A DNA stretch of 32,127 nucleotides from Bacteroidales bacterium (GTDB taxonomy: Bacteria > Bacteroidota > Bacteroidia > Bacteroidales > GCA-2748055), in assembly GCA_023138875.1 (NCBI GenBank), contig JAGLOO010000041.1, forward strand, positions 1 through 32,127. The letters are read 5' to 3'. The notes below the pieces were generated by a model that saw only the letters and a program-made list of their open reading frames with translations, made no database searches and was not told the DNA's origin. Shown here in pieces: positions 24,394-32,127 of this stretch. A program made the position numbers and the translations under genes. The first letter of the stretch is position 1. Every line of letters begins with the position of its first letter.

Positions 24394-27300
24394 TCAAAAT
24401 CTATATTGGACACCCAGGTCAATGGTCGTACCATACCTGTTCTCACTTCTCCAGTAATCAGAAATGTATTGATAGGATCGCTCGGACTCTCCTGAAATAT
24501 TGGCAAAATTGGCCATGATCCTGATGTGATCCCCTATCCTCTGGGAGAGGCTGGCATCAAATCTCAGAAAATCATCTGTATACCGGTTACTGAATTCAGA
24601 ACCTGATACTTCTCCTGAAGAACTCAGTCCTCTTAAATAGGCAGACTGGTATATCATAGAGAGCCTGGCGGAAAATCCCCGGAAATCGTACCCGATGGTT
24701 AAATTGCTGATCCACTCGGTCTGATCGGGAAGGGAAGTCTCCTTGTATTCATAATAGGAGTTTTCAATGTCGACCACATTTCTCCTGAGTGCCGGATCCC
24801 ATTTGGTAACTTTGAAGAAGAGAGGGACAAAGGTCTTGGACCACAGTCGTGAAACATTTGCGTTCACTACAATCCCATTGAAAGGAGACGGTAAATAGCT
24901 CAGGTTGGTCTGCAGGTCGACTTCAAATCCATATACCTCTGAATCATCGAAATTAATATAATCTTCCTGCACATCAAACACAACCGCAGGATACCCATGT
25001 GAGATTGCTTCCTCCATCGACATCACCCGGTCGGTCTTATTAAAAAAGTTGTTAAAGTGCTTGTAAAAACCACCAATAGTAAAGAGCCCCAGTTTATTTG
25101 CAAAGAATGACAGCATGGCATCATAGTTCCAGGCTTCTGCATGTTTCAGATCGGGATTCCCGCGATAAAGCCTTCCATTGGTGAGATCGATCCTGGCCCT
25201 GGGTGTGATCATGTCATAATCGGGACGGGAAAGGGTCTTTACTGCTGAAAGTCTTACATCAAACCAGTCCAACGGTTTGATCTTTACATGCATACTGGGA
25301 AGTAGAACGCCATAATTCCTGAAAACCGTGGTATCCTTCTTTGATCCTGATCCATCCATGGCGAGGGATGAAATGTAACCGAGATACTCGTCATCAGAGT
25401 ATTCGTACCTGATCCCCGGGATAAGACTCAACCATCTGCCGTAGTTGATTTTCGTCATAAAATAACCTGCTGTCACCGTCTCAATAACCTCATATTCATT
25501 GTAGGGCTGGGTGATATCCGGGTATCGCGAAAGCGTTTGTGCCTGTCTCTCATACCAGAGATCCAGGTAATCCATATCGACTAAAGGTGACACAGTATAT
25601 TCTCCACCCCAGATTCCTAACTCATCCGTACCTTGGGCAAAATTCTCCAGCATGATTTTACGACCAGTACTACCTCCCACGACAGTGGTAAGAGGAAGCA
25701 TGTTGGCTACTGCTTCATCATTTTCATTATCATTCAGATAGTATTGGAAGATCCTGAAATGGTCGATACTGCGAATGCGGGTATCATAGCGATATTTGCC
25801 CCCAAATTTAAGGAATCCTGATAATTTACCAGGCAGGTTGTAATCCATCTTGAAATTAATCCCGGCCGTGTAATTCTGCTGGTTGGTAAGCTCAGGTCTC
25901 CAATTCGTTTGCCGCAACCACGAGCTGCTGTAGCTGTACGTCCTCTGGTCCTGTTTTTCCTGAGCACTGTACACATCACCCTGAATATCTAATCCTCCAT
26001 ATTCATTGATCTCTACTGCGATGTCATAGTAATTGTCAGAAACGCTGTTGCTGCTGGCTAATATCCAGTCAATTTCCATGAAATTAAAGCGTTGCTTCCC
26101 GCTTAACATACCCTGGAGTACAGAAAGATTGCTCTTGCTGTGGCGGGGTGCATGATCCACAATCGTTCCGTCATTAAGTATATTGGTAGTGACTCTCAGG
26201 TCGTTCTTTCTCAACGAATAAAAGACCTGTCCGATCACCTCTCCGGTACTATACTGGTAATCCAGGCCCAAAGTGGTTCCTATGCGGTCTATACTACATA
26301 CATTGTCTGTGAATGAAGTATTAGTAACGGGCCAGGGGCCATCTGCTCCTGGATCACTGTTATAACCGACTGAGATGCTTTCAGAACTGCGGTTCATCCG
26401 TTCATAGTTTGCCTTGAGCAGGATGCCCAGTTTGTTACCCAGGAATCTTTTACTCAGGTCAAGGGATCCCTTATAGTTACCAAAAGAATTATCAAGACCG
26501 CTGAATCCGCCATTCAATTGAAATGTGGCTACCCTTTTCATAGGGGCTTTCATCACCCCCAGGTTTACGATCCCCCCGATGGCATCCCCATCCATATCTG
26601 CGGTTGGCGATTTGAAGACTTCAATACTCGAGAGCAACTCAGGGGAAATCATGCTCAGGTTGACCGATCGGTCAGTGCCGCTTGTGGATGGGACCCTGAT
26701 CCCGTTAATCGTTACCACGGTAAGCTTGGGGCTGAGTCCACGAACGACCACTTTGTTGGCTTCACCACCGGTGCGTTGGACGGAGATTCCCGGAAGGCGT
26801 CCTATGGCTTCGGCCGCATTGACATCCGGCAACTCCTTCATCTTATCCGATGAGACCACGTTCACCAACGCATCCGAATTCAACTGCTGGTTTATTGCCC
26901 GTGCCTGTCCCAGCAACTGCACACTGACCACAACCTCTTCCAGTCCAACCGCATCATATTCCAGATCGATATTCAGAGCCGCCTCGCTTCCCCCGCTGAT
27001 CTCCACTTCATGAGTCTGGGACACATATCCTATATAAGAAATTATCACATTATGCGCCCCCTGGGGCACATTCAACAGCCGGAATTCACCTTCAATATTG
27101 GTAACAGTTCCTATTCCGCTGCTTTCCAGGTAGATGTTCGCACCCGGCAGTGTTTCTCCCGTAGAGGCATCTCTAACCTCCCCCGATAACCCGCCGGTCT
27201 GGGCCATGAGGGAACCTGTGAAAAATAATCCCGAAACTGAGATTGCCAGCATGAAAGTCCGCCAGAAGCGGGATGTAACATGGTCTATACGTTTGGTCAT
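24394..27300 (-). CDS. TonB-dependent outer-membrane receptor with carboxypeptidase-regulatory-like domain (SusD-independent type)
   Basis: This 968-residue receptor imports oligosaccharides across the outer membrane using TonB energy. It has a signal peptide (cleavage near LMAQ, residue 34) and a CarboxypepD_reg-like domain at about 37-113 (GEVRDASTGETLPGANIYLE ... YIGYVS). A short EEVVVS segment follows, then the plug (about 135-240: LPDVNAAEAIGRLPGISVQR, VVVRGLSPKLTVVTINGI) and a 22-strand-type barrel ending in QYRF. The plug resembles the Xanthomonas/Caulobacter-type receptors (TIGR01782) more than SusC, and no SusD gene is next to it or elsewhere in the window. The ATG at 27300 gives the signal peptide. 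The in-frame GTG at 27348 was rejected. It lies downstream of the HTCS and the repeat-containing gap, so it is the likely first induced gene. Confidence 0.93.
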   Translation of the reverse strand: MTKRIDHVTSRFWRTFMLAISVSGLFFTGSLMAQTGGLSGEVRDASTGETLPGANIYLESSGIGTVTNIEGEFRLLNVPQGAHNVIISYIGYVSQTHEVEISGGSEAALNIDLEYDAVGLEEVVVSVQLLGQARAINQQLNSDALVNVVSSDKMKELPDVNAAEAIGRLPGISVQRTGGEANKVVVRGLSPKLTVVTINGIRVPSTSGTDRSVNLSMISPELLSSIEVFKSPTADMDGDAIGGIVNLGVMKAPMKRVATFQLNGGFSGLDNSFGNYKGSLDLSKRFLGNKLGILLKANYERMNRSSESISVGYNSDPGADGPWPVTNTSFTDNVCSIDRIGTTLGLDYQYSTGEVIGQVFYSLRKNDLRVTTNILNDGTIVDHAPRHSKSNLSVLQGMLSGKQRFNFMEIDWILASSNSVSDNYYDIAVEINEYGGLDIQGDVYSAQEKQDQRTYSYSSSWLRQTNWRPELTNQQNYTAGINFKMDYNLPGKLSGFLKFGGKYRYDTRIRSIDHFRIFQYYLNDNENDEAVANMLPLTTVVGGSTGRKIMLENFAQGTDELGIWGGEYTVSPLVDMDYLDLWYERQAQTLSRYPDITQPYNEYEVIETVTAGYFMTKINYGRWLSLIPGIRYEYSDDEYLGYISSLAMDGSGSKKDTTVFRNYGVLLPSMHVKIKPLDWFDVRLSAVKTLSRPDYDMITPRARIDLTNGRLYRGNPDLKHAEAWNYDAMLSFFANKLGLFTIGGFYKHFNNFFNKTDRVMSMEEAISHGYPAVVFDVQEDYINFDDSEVYGFEVDLQTNLSYLPSPFNGIVVNANVSRLWSKTFVPLFFKVTKWDPALRRNVVDIENSYYEYKETSLPDQTEWISNLTIGYDFRGFSARLSMIYQSAYLRGLSSSGEVSGSEFSNRYTDDFLRFDASLSQRIGDHIRIMANFANISGESERSYQYISDYWRSENRYGTTIDLGVQYRF

Positions 27301-27344
27301 AGTCTGATGTTTAGTCAGTAAAAAGCATTGTTTGTCCACAAATA

Positions 27345-27458
27345 TCACCTCAGAAGTGCTACAATTAAAAGCGTCACCACAGCCACAAACATAACCATCA
27401 GCAGGATTTCAGTAACTGATATCCTTTTTCGGTTTCTTATTCCAGGTGCGTGTTTCAT
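27345..27458 (-). CDS. Possible 37-residue single-pass membrane peptide
   Basis: An ATG frame encodes 37 residues: a basic start (MKHAPGIRNRKRISVTE), one hydrophobic helix (ILLMVMFVAVVTLLIVALL) and a final Arg. It ends 44 bp before the receptor start and begins downstream of the putative operator. The clean positive-inside topology argues for a real small protein, but such a short frame could also be leader sequence. I do not recognise a family. Confidence 0.4.
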   Translation of the reverse strand: MKHAPGIRNRKRISVTEILLMVMFVAVVTLLIVALLR

Positions 27459-27478
27459 TCGGGTTTAGATTCGGAAAG

Positions 27479-27485
27479 CAAATTA
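27479..27485 (-). promoter_or_regulatory. Weak Bacteroidota -7-like element
   Basis: The minus strand reads TAATTTG about 21 bases before the small ORF and downstream of the repeats. It is close to the TAnnTTTG consensus but one base short, and no well-spaced TTTG -33 element is obvious. Confidence 0.2.
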
Positions 27486-27518
27486 GAACATCGTTCAGCA
27501 AAAAGAGTTCAGATCCTT

Positions 27519-27584
27519 CCCAAAACGTTTGGAAATCGTTTCACAGGACTTCCATTTTGTCCCAAAACATTTGCAATTTGTCCC
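27519..27584 (-). promoter_or_regulatory. Direct-repeat operator candidate for the HTCS regulator
   Basis: On the plus strand CCCAAAAC(G/A)TTTG(G/C)AA(A/T)T occurs at 27519-27536 and 27561-27578 (15 of 18 bases equal, 42 bp apart). The octamer TTTGTCCC occurs at 27556-27563 and 27577-27584 (21 bp apart). Spacings near two and four helical turns suit binding by AraC-type HTH dimers. The site lies in the gap between the HTCS gene and the genes it is expected to control, upstream of the receptor. Binding is inferred, not shown. Confidence 0.5.
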
Positions 27585-27658
27585 GGCCATACCCGTTAAA
27601 GTGCCTGCCAGGGCAAGGTTAATGCACTGCAAAACTGACGTTTAAAGATTATTTGGGA

Positions 27659-30600
27659 TCAAGCGGATTCCGATGATGTATACTTGCCGGGGGAGACACC
27701 GAAATGCCTCTTAAAACAGGTGTTAAAGTGAGACACATTGCCAAAACCCGACATGAAGGCCACTTCACTGATCGTATGGCTGTTCTTCCGGAGCAGTTTC
27801 GTGGCATATTGAAGCCTCAGCACCCGGATATATTCGCTGGGATTTCTTTCCGAAATTGCCTTGAACTTCCTGTAGAGCTGACTGCGACTCATACCCACTT
27901 CAAGCAGCAACTGATCGACCGCAAAAGCAGGGTCTGATATGTGATCCATCACAATTTCATTCACCTTTTGCAAAAATACCTGGTCAGCCCCTCCTGTTTC
28001 ACCGGGTTTGAGCTCATCCTCGGAAAGGCCGGAAAACTTCTGCCTGAGTTTTTTCCGCTGTGCCAGCAGGTTCCTGACCAGTGCGGCCAGGTAGTCCGCA
28101 TCAAAAGGCTTTTCCACATACGCATCAGCCCCGGTCTCCACCCCCTCAATCTTCTCCGCCACGGCAGCTTTCGCCGTAAGCAATATCACCGGTATGTGAC
28201 TGGTCAGATATTCCTGCTTGACCGCCCTGCAGAATTCAATGCCATCCATTTCTGGCATCATGATATCGGACAGGATAATATCGGGAATATTTTCCTTTGC
28301 CAGTTCCAGGGCCTCTTTTCCATTGGCGGCCATGATCGTTTTGTACTCACTGAAATGATCGGCCAGGTAGGCTGACATTTCGGGATTATCTTCGGTTATC
28401 AAAATGATCCGCCCTGATTCTCCATTCGTCCTGGAAGATTCTGACAGGGATATTGAGCTTTGGAACGAATCCAGCCCGGGACGATCATAGACATATTCCT
28501 CTTTCCCGGAAAATAGCTCTTCCGGGCTGAATGATTCCTTCGCAACCGGAATGGATACTATGAACGTGGCACCCTTCCCTTTTTCACTTTCCACTTCGAT
28601 CTTACCCCTGTGCAGATCGATCAGCCTTTTCGACAGGGAGAGGCCGATCCCTGTCCCGGCGTACACTTCGGGACTATCAGAATAGAACCTTTCAAATATC
28701 CGGGTAACTTTCTCCCGGTCGATACCCTTCCCGGTATCTTTCACAACGATCCTGGCCAGATTGCCTTCCAGGGACAACCTTACCTCGATAATCCCTTGTT
28801 CGGAGGTAAACTTGAAGGCATTCGACAGGAGGTTATAGGCCACCTTATCAATGATCCCTTCATCAAACCACTGCTCGCCTCCTTCCGACATCGTGCCATC
28901 CGCCTTATACTTTAGCTCGATCATTTTCCTACTGGCCAGATCCTCGAATCCCAGTACGATCTGACTTAAAAACTCATCCAGTTTACCGGGGCGTACCCTA
29001 AGGGGCATCTTTTCGTTCTCCAGCTTTCGAAAATCCATCAGCTGATTGACCAGCCTCAACATCCGGTTCACATTGCTCTTCATCAGGCCGAACATGTAGT
29101 CCTTTTGATGCTCATGCTTGCTGGACATTAATTTGTCCAGCGGACCGGTGATCAGGGCAAGCGGTGTACGGAATTCATGAGAAATATTGGTGAAAAACTG
29201 CAGTCGCATAAGGTTCAATTCCTTTAACCGGGCCTTATCCGCCCGCTCCAGGGCCAGTTCGTTCTCCTTTTCCGTCCTGAACCTTACAATCCGTATCAGG
29301 GCAAGCAACAATCCGATCAGCGATACTACATAAATGAGAATGGCAAGGGGCGTGGACCAGAGGGGACCCTTCACTTCAATCGCAATGGAAGACCCGGTCT
29401 CATTCCATACATTGTCATTGTTCGATCCCTTTACATGGAAGGTGTATTTTCCGGATTTCAGGTTCATATATGAAGCTGTGCGGGCCCTCCCAGATTCATT
29501 CCATTGCTTTTCATATCCCTCCAGCATATAGGCGTAGTTATTCTTATCTGGAATAAGGTAATTCAGCGCAACAAAATCGAAACTGAATGAAGATTGTTTG
29601 TGGGAAAGCACTATCTCACTGGTTTCCGAGATATGCTTCTCCAGGGGGGAATTCCTATCACCCGGCAAGACAGACTCATTGAACAGCTTGAAATCGGAAA
29701 TGATCACAGGGGGAGCATCCGGATTCATTCTGATGTCTTCCGGGTGGAACACATTGAACCCGGCTACACCGCCAAAGAACATCTCCCCTGCACTGTTCCT
29801 ATAACAGGCCCCCCTGTTGAATTCATTGCTTTGAAGGCCGTCCAGGTGATCGTAATGGCGAAGTTCGCCAGACACAGGATTGTAATTATACATCCCTGTG
29901 TTCGTGGAGATCCATAACCTGCCCGCATCATCAGGAAGCAAGCCGTTGATCACGCAGTCTGCAATTCCTAAATGGTGACTGATCCGCTCAAAGGAATGGA
30001 AAACTTCTACATACCGATTGAGACCGCTGTTGGTCCCGATCCAAATGTTCTGATGAAGATCCTCACAAATGGAGATAATATAATCTCCACTGATAGTTGT
30101 TGAATCATTCTTTGAGGATTGAAAATGTTTTAGAATTGCCCGTGCAGCATCGAAGAGGACAATACCCTCATTCCTGGTCCCGATCCAGATTCTGTTTTTT
30201 GAATCGGCATGGAGAACTGTGGTGAAAGACTCAAGGTTTCTCATACCGGAAGAGGGAGGAAAGATTTCTCCGGAAATTTCCCGGGAATCGAGATCCATGG
30301 TGTATACCCCGGTTCTGCCTCCAATATATAACTTCCCGGCAGGTATCTCAACAATGCTATATACGGAGTGTCCCTCCAGAAAATGATCAAATATTCCATT
30401 CCCTTTGTACAGGCTCAATCCCCCGTTAAATGTTCCTACCCACAAATCCCGGTTCGAATCCAGAAAGATCGTTTTGACATTGTTACTTGGGAGGCTGGAA
30501 GGATCATCTTCTTTGTGTTGATACTCAATAAACTCAGACCGGTCATTATTCATAAAATTAAGCCCCCCCTGTTCGGTACCTATCCATGTTCCATGCCCGT

Positions 30601-31735
30601 CTTCCTGGAATGAACTGACGATATTATTGCTCAGGCTCCCCAGATCATTGTGCAAGTGTGAGTATTGCTCAAACTCATACTTCCTCTTATCCAGGATAGA
30701 TATTCCGCTCCATGTACCGATCCACAGGGTACCTACCCTGTCCTCGAAAATGGAATAGATCGAGTTGTGCCCCAGACTGGAAGGATTGTATGGCTCAGTC
30801 TTATACTCCTTCAAAGCAGCCTGTTCAGGTGAATAATAGTACAAGCCATCCTGCGTACCAAACCATAGTACCCCATCTCTCGATTCCTTTATAGTCCTTA
30901 CGTATGAGAATGAAGCCGGCCACTCAATCCCGGGAAGCTCATCGGAGGAAAAACGGAAGCCCTCATCAATTTTTACCGTTCTTAATCCTCCAGGTGTACC
31001 CAGCCATAACCTGTTATTGCGATCTAATAGAAGCGGGCTGATACGTCCACCGAAATCGGCAAAGGGATCAGGTGAGAAGGTCAGTTCATCATAACTCCCC
31101 TTTTCAGGGTGGTACCGGATCAGTCTGTCCCAGGTGGCAAAATAGAAATAACCACTGCTGTCTTCACAGATACCCGTGGTTCCTTTTACAGGGAAAGGGG
31201 CATCATCAAGCATCGGTTCGAACCGGTCTTCGTTACTATTGTAAAGGTATACCCGTTGATTTGTACCGATCCAGATTCTGCCGATATGGTCCTGGTATAT
31301 ACAACGGACGGCAAAAGAAGCATCCCGGTACACTTCAGAAAGAACCTCCAGACGATAGGTTCTGAATCCTCCGCTAGTCCTATCGAAACGGTTGATCCCA
31401 CCATGTCTTGTACCGACCCAAAGCACTCCCTGGCTGTCTTCCAGGATGGAAATGACTGTATTGTCACTCAGGCTGCCTGGCATTTCCGGGATATTTCTGT
31501 ATACCCGGAAATCATATCCGTCATATGTGTTCAACCCTCCACCCCGGGTCCCAAACCACATAAATCCCTTCGAATCCTGGTTAATGGCGAAAATGGTACT
31601 CTGGGACAGGCCATCATTTACGGAAAGATGACTGAATGATTCATGTTTCTGGGCATTGATTTCAACCCATGCCATTAGGATCATCATGACCGACAGGCGG
31701 ATTGCGCAGTTTCTATTTATCAATTGAAGGACCAC
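27659..31735 (-). CDS. Hybrid two-component system sensor/regulator (HTCS)
   Basis: A single 1358-residue protein senses a glycan product in the periplasm and activates the cluster. An N-terminal signal or anchor (residues 1-28) is followed by two beta-propellers of Reg_prop repeats (about 30-660; repeated units such as GFMWFGTRGGGLNTYDG and LWVGTFNGGLSLY). Next come a Y_Y_Y domain (about 680-785), a membrane helix (TPLAILIYVVSLIGLLLALI), HisKA with ISHEFRTP (His853), HATPase_c (NLLSNAFKF, DTGKGI, GTGIGLSLS), a receiver domain (SDIMMPEMDG, Asp1157; LLTAKA; EKPF) and an AraC-type HTH (MSRSQLYRKFKAI ... FMSGFGNVSHFNTCFKRHFG). All phospho-transfer residues are intact. The start is a GTG. An ATG at 31687 would shorten the signal. 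The ligand cannot be predicted. Confidence 0.96.
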   Translation of the reverse strand: MVLQLINRNCAIRLSVMMILMAWVEINAQKHESFSHLSVNDGLSQSTIFAINQDSKGFMWFGTRGGGLNTYDGYDFRVYRNIPEMPGSLSDNTVISILEDSQGVLWVGTRHGGINRFDRTSGGFRTYRLEVLSEVYRDASFAVRCIYQDHIGRIWIGTNQRVYLYNSNEDRFEPMLDDAPFPVKGTTGICEDSSGYFYFATWDRLIRYHPEKGSYDELTFSPDPFADFGGRISPLLLDRNNRLWLGTPGGLRTVKIDEGFRFSSDELPGIEWPASFSYVRTIKESRDGVLWFGTQDGLYYYSPEQAALKEYKTEPYNPSSLGHNSIYSIFEDRVGTLWIGTWSGISILDKRKYEFEQYSHLHNDLGSLSNNIVSSFQEDGHGTWIGTEQGGLNFMNNDRSEFIEYQHKEDDPSSLPSNNVKTIFLDSNRDLWVGTFNGGLSLYKGNGIFDHFLEGHSVYSIVEIPAGKLYIGGRTGVYTMDLDSREISGEIFPPSSGMRNLESFTTVLHADSKNRIWIGTRNEGIVLFDAARAILKHFQSSKNDSTTISGDYIISICEDLHQNIWIGTNSGLNRYVEVFHSFERISHHLGIADCVINGLLPDDAGRLWISTNTGMYNYNPVSGELRHYDHLDGLQSNEFNRGACYRNSAGEMFFGGVAGFNVFHPEDIRMNPDAPPVIISDFKLFNESVLPGDRNSPLEKHISETSEIVLSHKQSSFSFDFVALNYLIPDKNNYAYMLEGYEKQWNESGRARTASYMNLKSGKYTFHVKGSNNDNVWNETGSSIAIEVKGPLWSTPLAILIYVVSLIGLLLALIRIVRFRTEKENELALERADKARLKELNLMRLQFFTNISHEFRTPLALITGPLDKLMSSKHEHQKDYMFGLMKSNVNRMLRLVNQLMDFRKLENEKMPLRVRPGKLDEFLSQIVLGFEDLASRKMIELKYKADGTMSEGGEQWFDEGIIDKVAYNLLSNAFKFTSEQGIIEVRLSLEGNLARIVVKDTGKGIDREKVTRIFERFYSDSPEVYAGTGIGLSLSKRLIDLHRGKIEVESEKGKGATFIVSIPVAKESFSPEELFSGKEEYVYDRPGLDSFQSSISLSESSRTNGESGRIILITEDNPEMSAYLADHFSEYKTIMAANGKEALELAKENIPDIILSDIMMPEMDGIEFCRAVKQEYLTSHIPVILLTAKAAVAEKIEGVETGADAYVEKPFDADYLAALVRNLLAQRKKLRQKFSGLSEDELKPGETGGADQVFLQKVNEIVMDHISDPAFAVDQLLLEVGMSRSQLYRKFKAISERNPSEYIRVLRLQYATKLLRKNSHTISEVAFMSGFGNVSHFNTCFKRHFGVSPGKYTSSESA

Positions 31736-32127
31736 GGATCAAAGATAACCCTATTTTTATTTGACTGTACACTGTCTGTGTTGTATGAAGGTAATATTAA
31801 ATACAGATTCCTAAAAACCAATGGCTTCCAGGGTGCCTGCCTATAATCTGGCAGTCGACTTGCAGATCTGTGGGTTCGGATAGTCGCAAGGTAAGAACTT
31901 GAACATATTGACAATACCCAAGATTCCTGAAGACAAATATCCATGGCGAGGGAATGTACCACATTTGTACCTTGAAAACGCAAGCTTCTGATAATCAATG
32001 CAGGTTAATTTCTGTATCGGAAAGTAAAAATTACGGCAACCGGGACGGTGCATTAAAGCACCTGATAAAATACAATGCGATGCTGTATTTCCATTCAGGT
32101 ATATGTTCTCCTCAAGACTTTTAATTC
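31736..32127. other. Non-coding region upstream of the HTCS gene
   Basis: I found no convincing gene in either strand. It presumably holds the HTCS promoter, but no TAnnTTTG/TTTG pair stands out. The last 25 bases repeat the start of the window. If the molecule is closed at this repeat, the region becomes a divergent gap between the HTCS and the CFA fragment. Confidence 0.5.
32103..32127. repeat. 25-bp direct repeat shared by both window ends (right copy)
   Basis: Exact copy, same orientation, of bases 1-25. If joined at the repeat, the molecule would be 32,102 bp. Confidence 0.9.

Larger units (their letters stand above)
27459..27658. other. Intergenic gap between the HTCS gene and the receptor unit
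   Basis: This is the largest gap in the minus-strand run and probably holds the main operon promoter and operator. I see the direct repeats at 27519-27584 and a weak promoter-like element, and no further gene or clear terminator after the HTCS gene. Confidence 0.6.

Noticed and set aside
24394-27300. Calling the receptor susC with a susD partner
   Set aside because: The plug resembles TIGR01782-type receptors, and no SusD-like lipoprotein exists on either side.
31109-31639. Plus-strand frame of 176 codons near the HTCS start
   Set aside because: It is antisense to the conserved propeller repeats of the HTCS and has no independent support.
31736-32053. Two overlapping minus-strand frames upstream of the HTCS
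   Set aside because: The peptides are low-quality, overlap each other in different frames and have no signal or domain. The region is better read as non-coding.
1-32127. CRISPR array, tRNA or rRNA genes, integrase or transposase
   Set aside because: I saw no regular short repeats with spacers, no cloverleaf or rRNA-like stretches, and no complete recombinase gene. The only hint of mobility is the end repeat and the junction near 630.

Overview
The window looks like a polysaccharide-utilisation locus (PUL) from a free-living, probably marine or sediment Bacteroidota. The evidence is a hybrid two-component regulator (HTCS), a TonB-dependent receptor with an N-terminal carboxypeptidase-regulatory-like domain, two proteins with type IX secretion (T9SS) C-terminal sorting domains, S1 sulfatases, and starts without clear Shine-Dalgarno sites. 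Apart from a cyclopropane-fatty-acid synthase fragment at the left edge (111-635, + strand), every gene is on the minus strand, so the functional order runs right to left.

Layout in transcription order: an HTCS sensor/regulator (27659-31735); a 200-bp regulatory gap with direct repeats; a possible 37-residue membrane peptide (27345-27458); a TonB-dependent receptor (24394-27300) with no SusD partner; a T9SS beta-helix protein (22746-24344); a GH2-GH105 fusion (19109-22648); a DUF1961-like protein (18388-19095); a DUF4861 protein (17107-18375); a sulfatase (15700-17094); a C-terminally truncated heparinase II/III-type lyase (14117-15655); a GH88-polysaccharide-deacetylase fusion (12216-14111); a GH29 fucosidase remnant (11864-12211); a sulfatase with a doubled tail (10089-11867); a DUF6250/DUF1961-like protein (9229-10092); a sulfatase (7704-9242); a sulfatase with its catalytic core deleted (6786-7652); a large T9SS beta-helix protein with CBM96-like inserts (4304-6766); an esterase-alginate-lyase-superfamily fusion (2350-4257); and a last sulfatase (808-2322). 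Gaps are mostly 4-50 bp, with several 4-bp ATGA overlaps, so this reads as one long operon.

Working model (inference): the target is a sulfated, O-acylated, uronic-acid-containing polysaccharide, possibly with fucose and amino-sugar or acetylated residues. Surface beta-helix proteins and lyases would cut the chain. The receptor would import oligosaccharides. Sulfatases and the esterase/deacetylase modules would strip substituents, and GH88 and GH105 would remove the unsaturated uronates left by lyase action, with GH2 removing a further sugar. No cytoplasmic sugar-catabolism gene is present. Ulvan-, glucuronan-, fucoidan- or GAG-like glycans all fit partly, and the sequence does not decide between them.

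Two things stand out. First, there is an unusual density of two-enzyme fusions (GH2-GH105, GH88-deacetylase, esterase-lyase) around a receptor of the SusD-independent type. Second, there is a series of lesions (a core-deleted sulfatase, a fucosidase remnant, a truncated lyase, a truncated CFA synthase and a sulfatase with a second tail), which suggests repeated deletion events or a compromised assembly. The first and last 25 bases are identical, so the sequence may be a closed circle, one unit of a tandem amplification, or a product of assembly-graph overlap.
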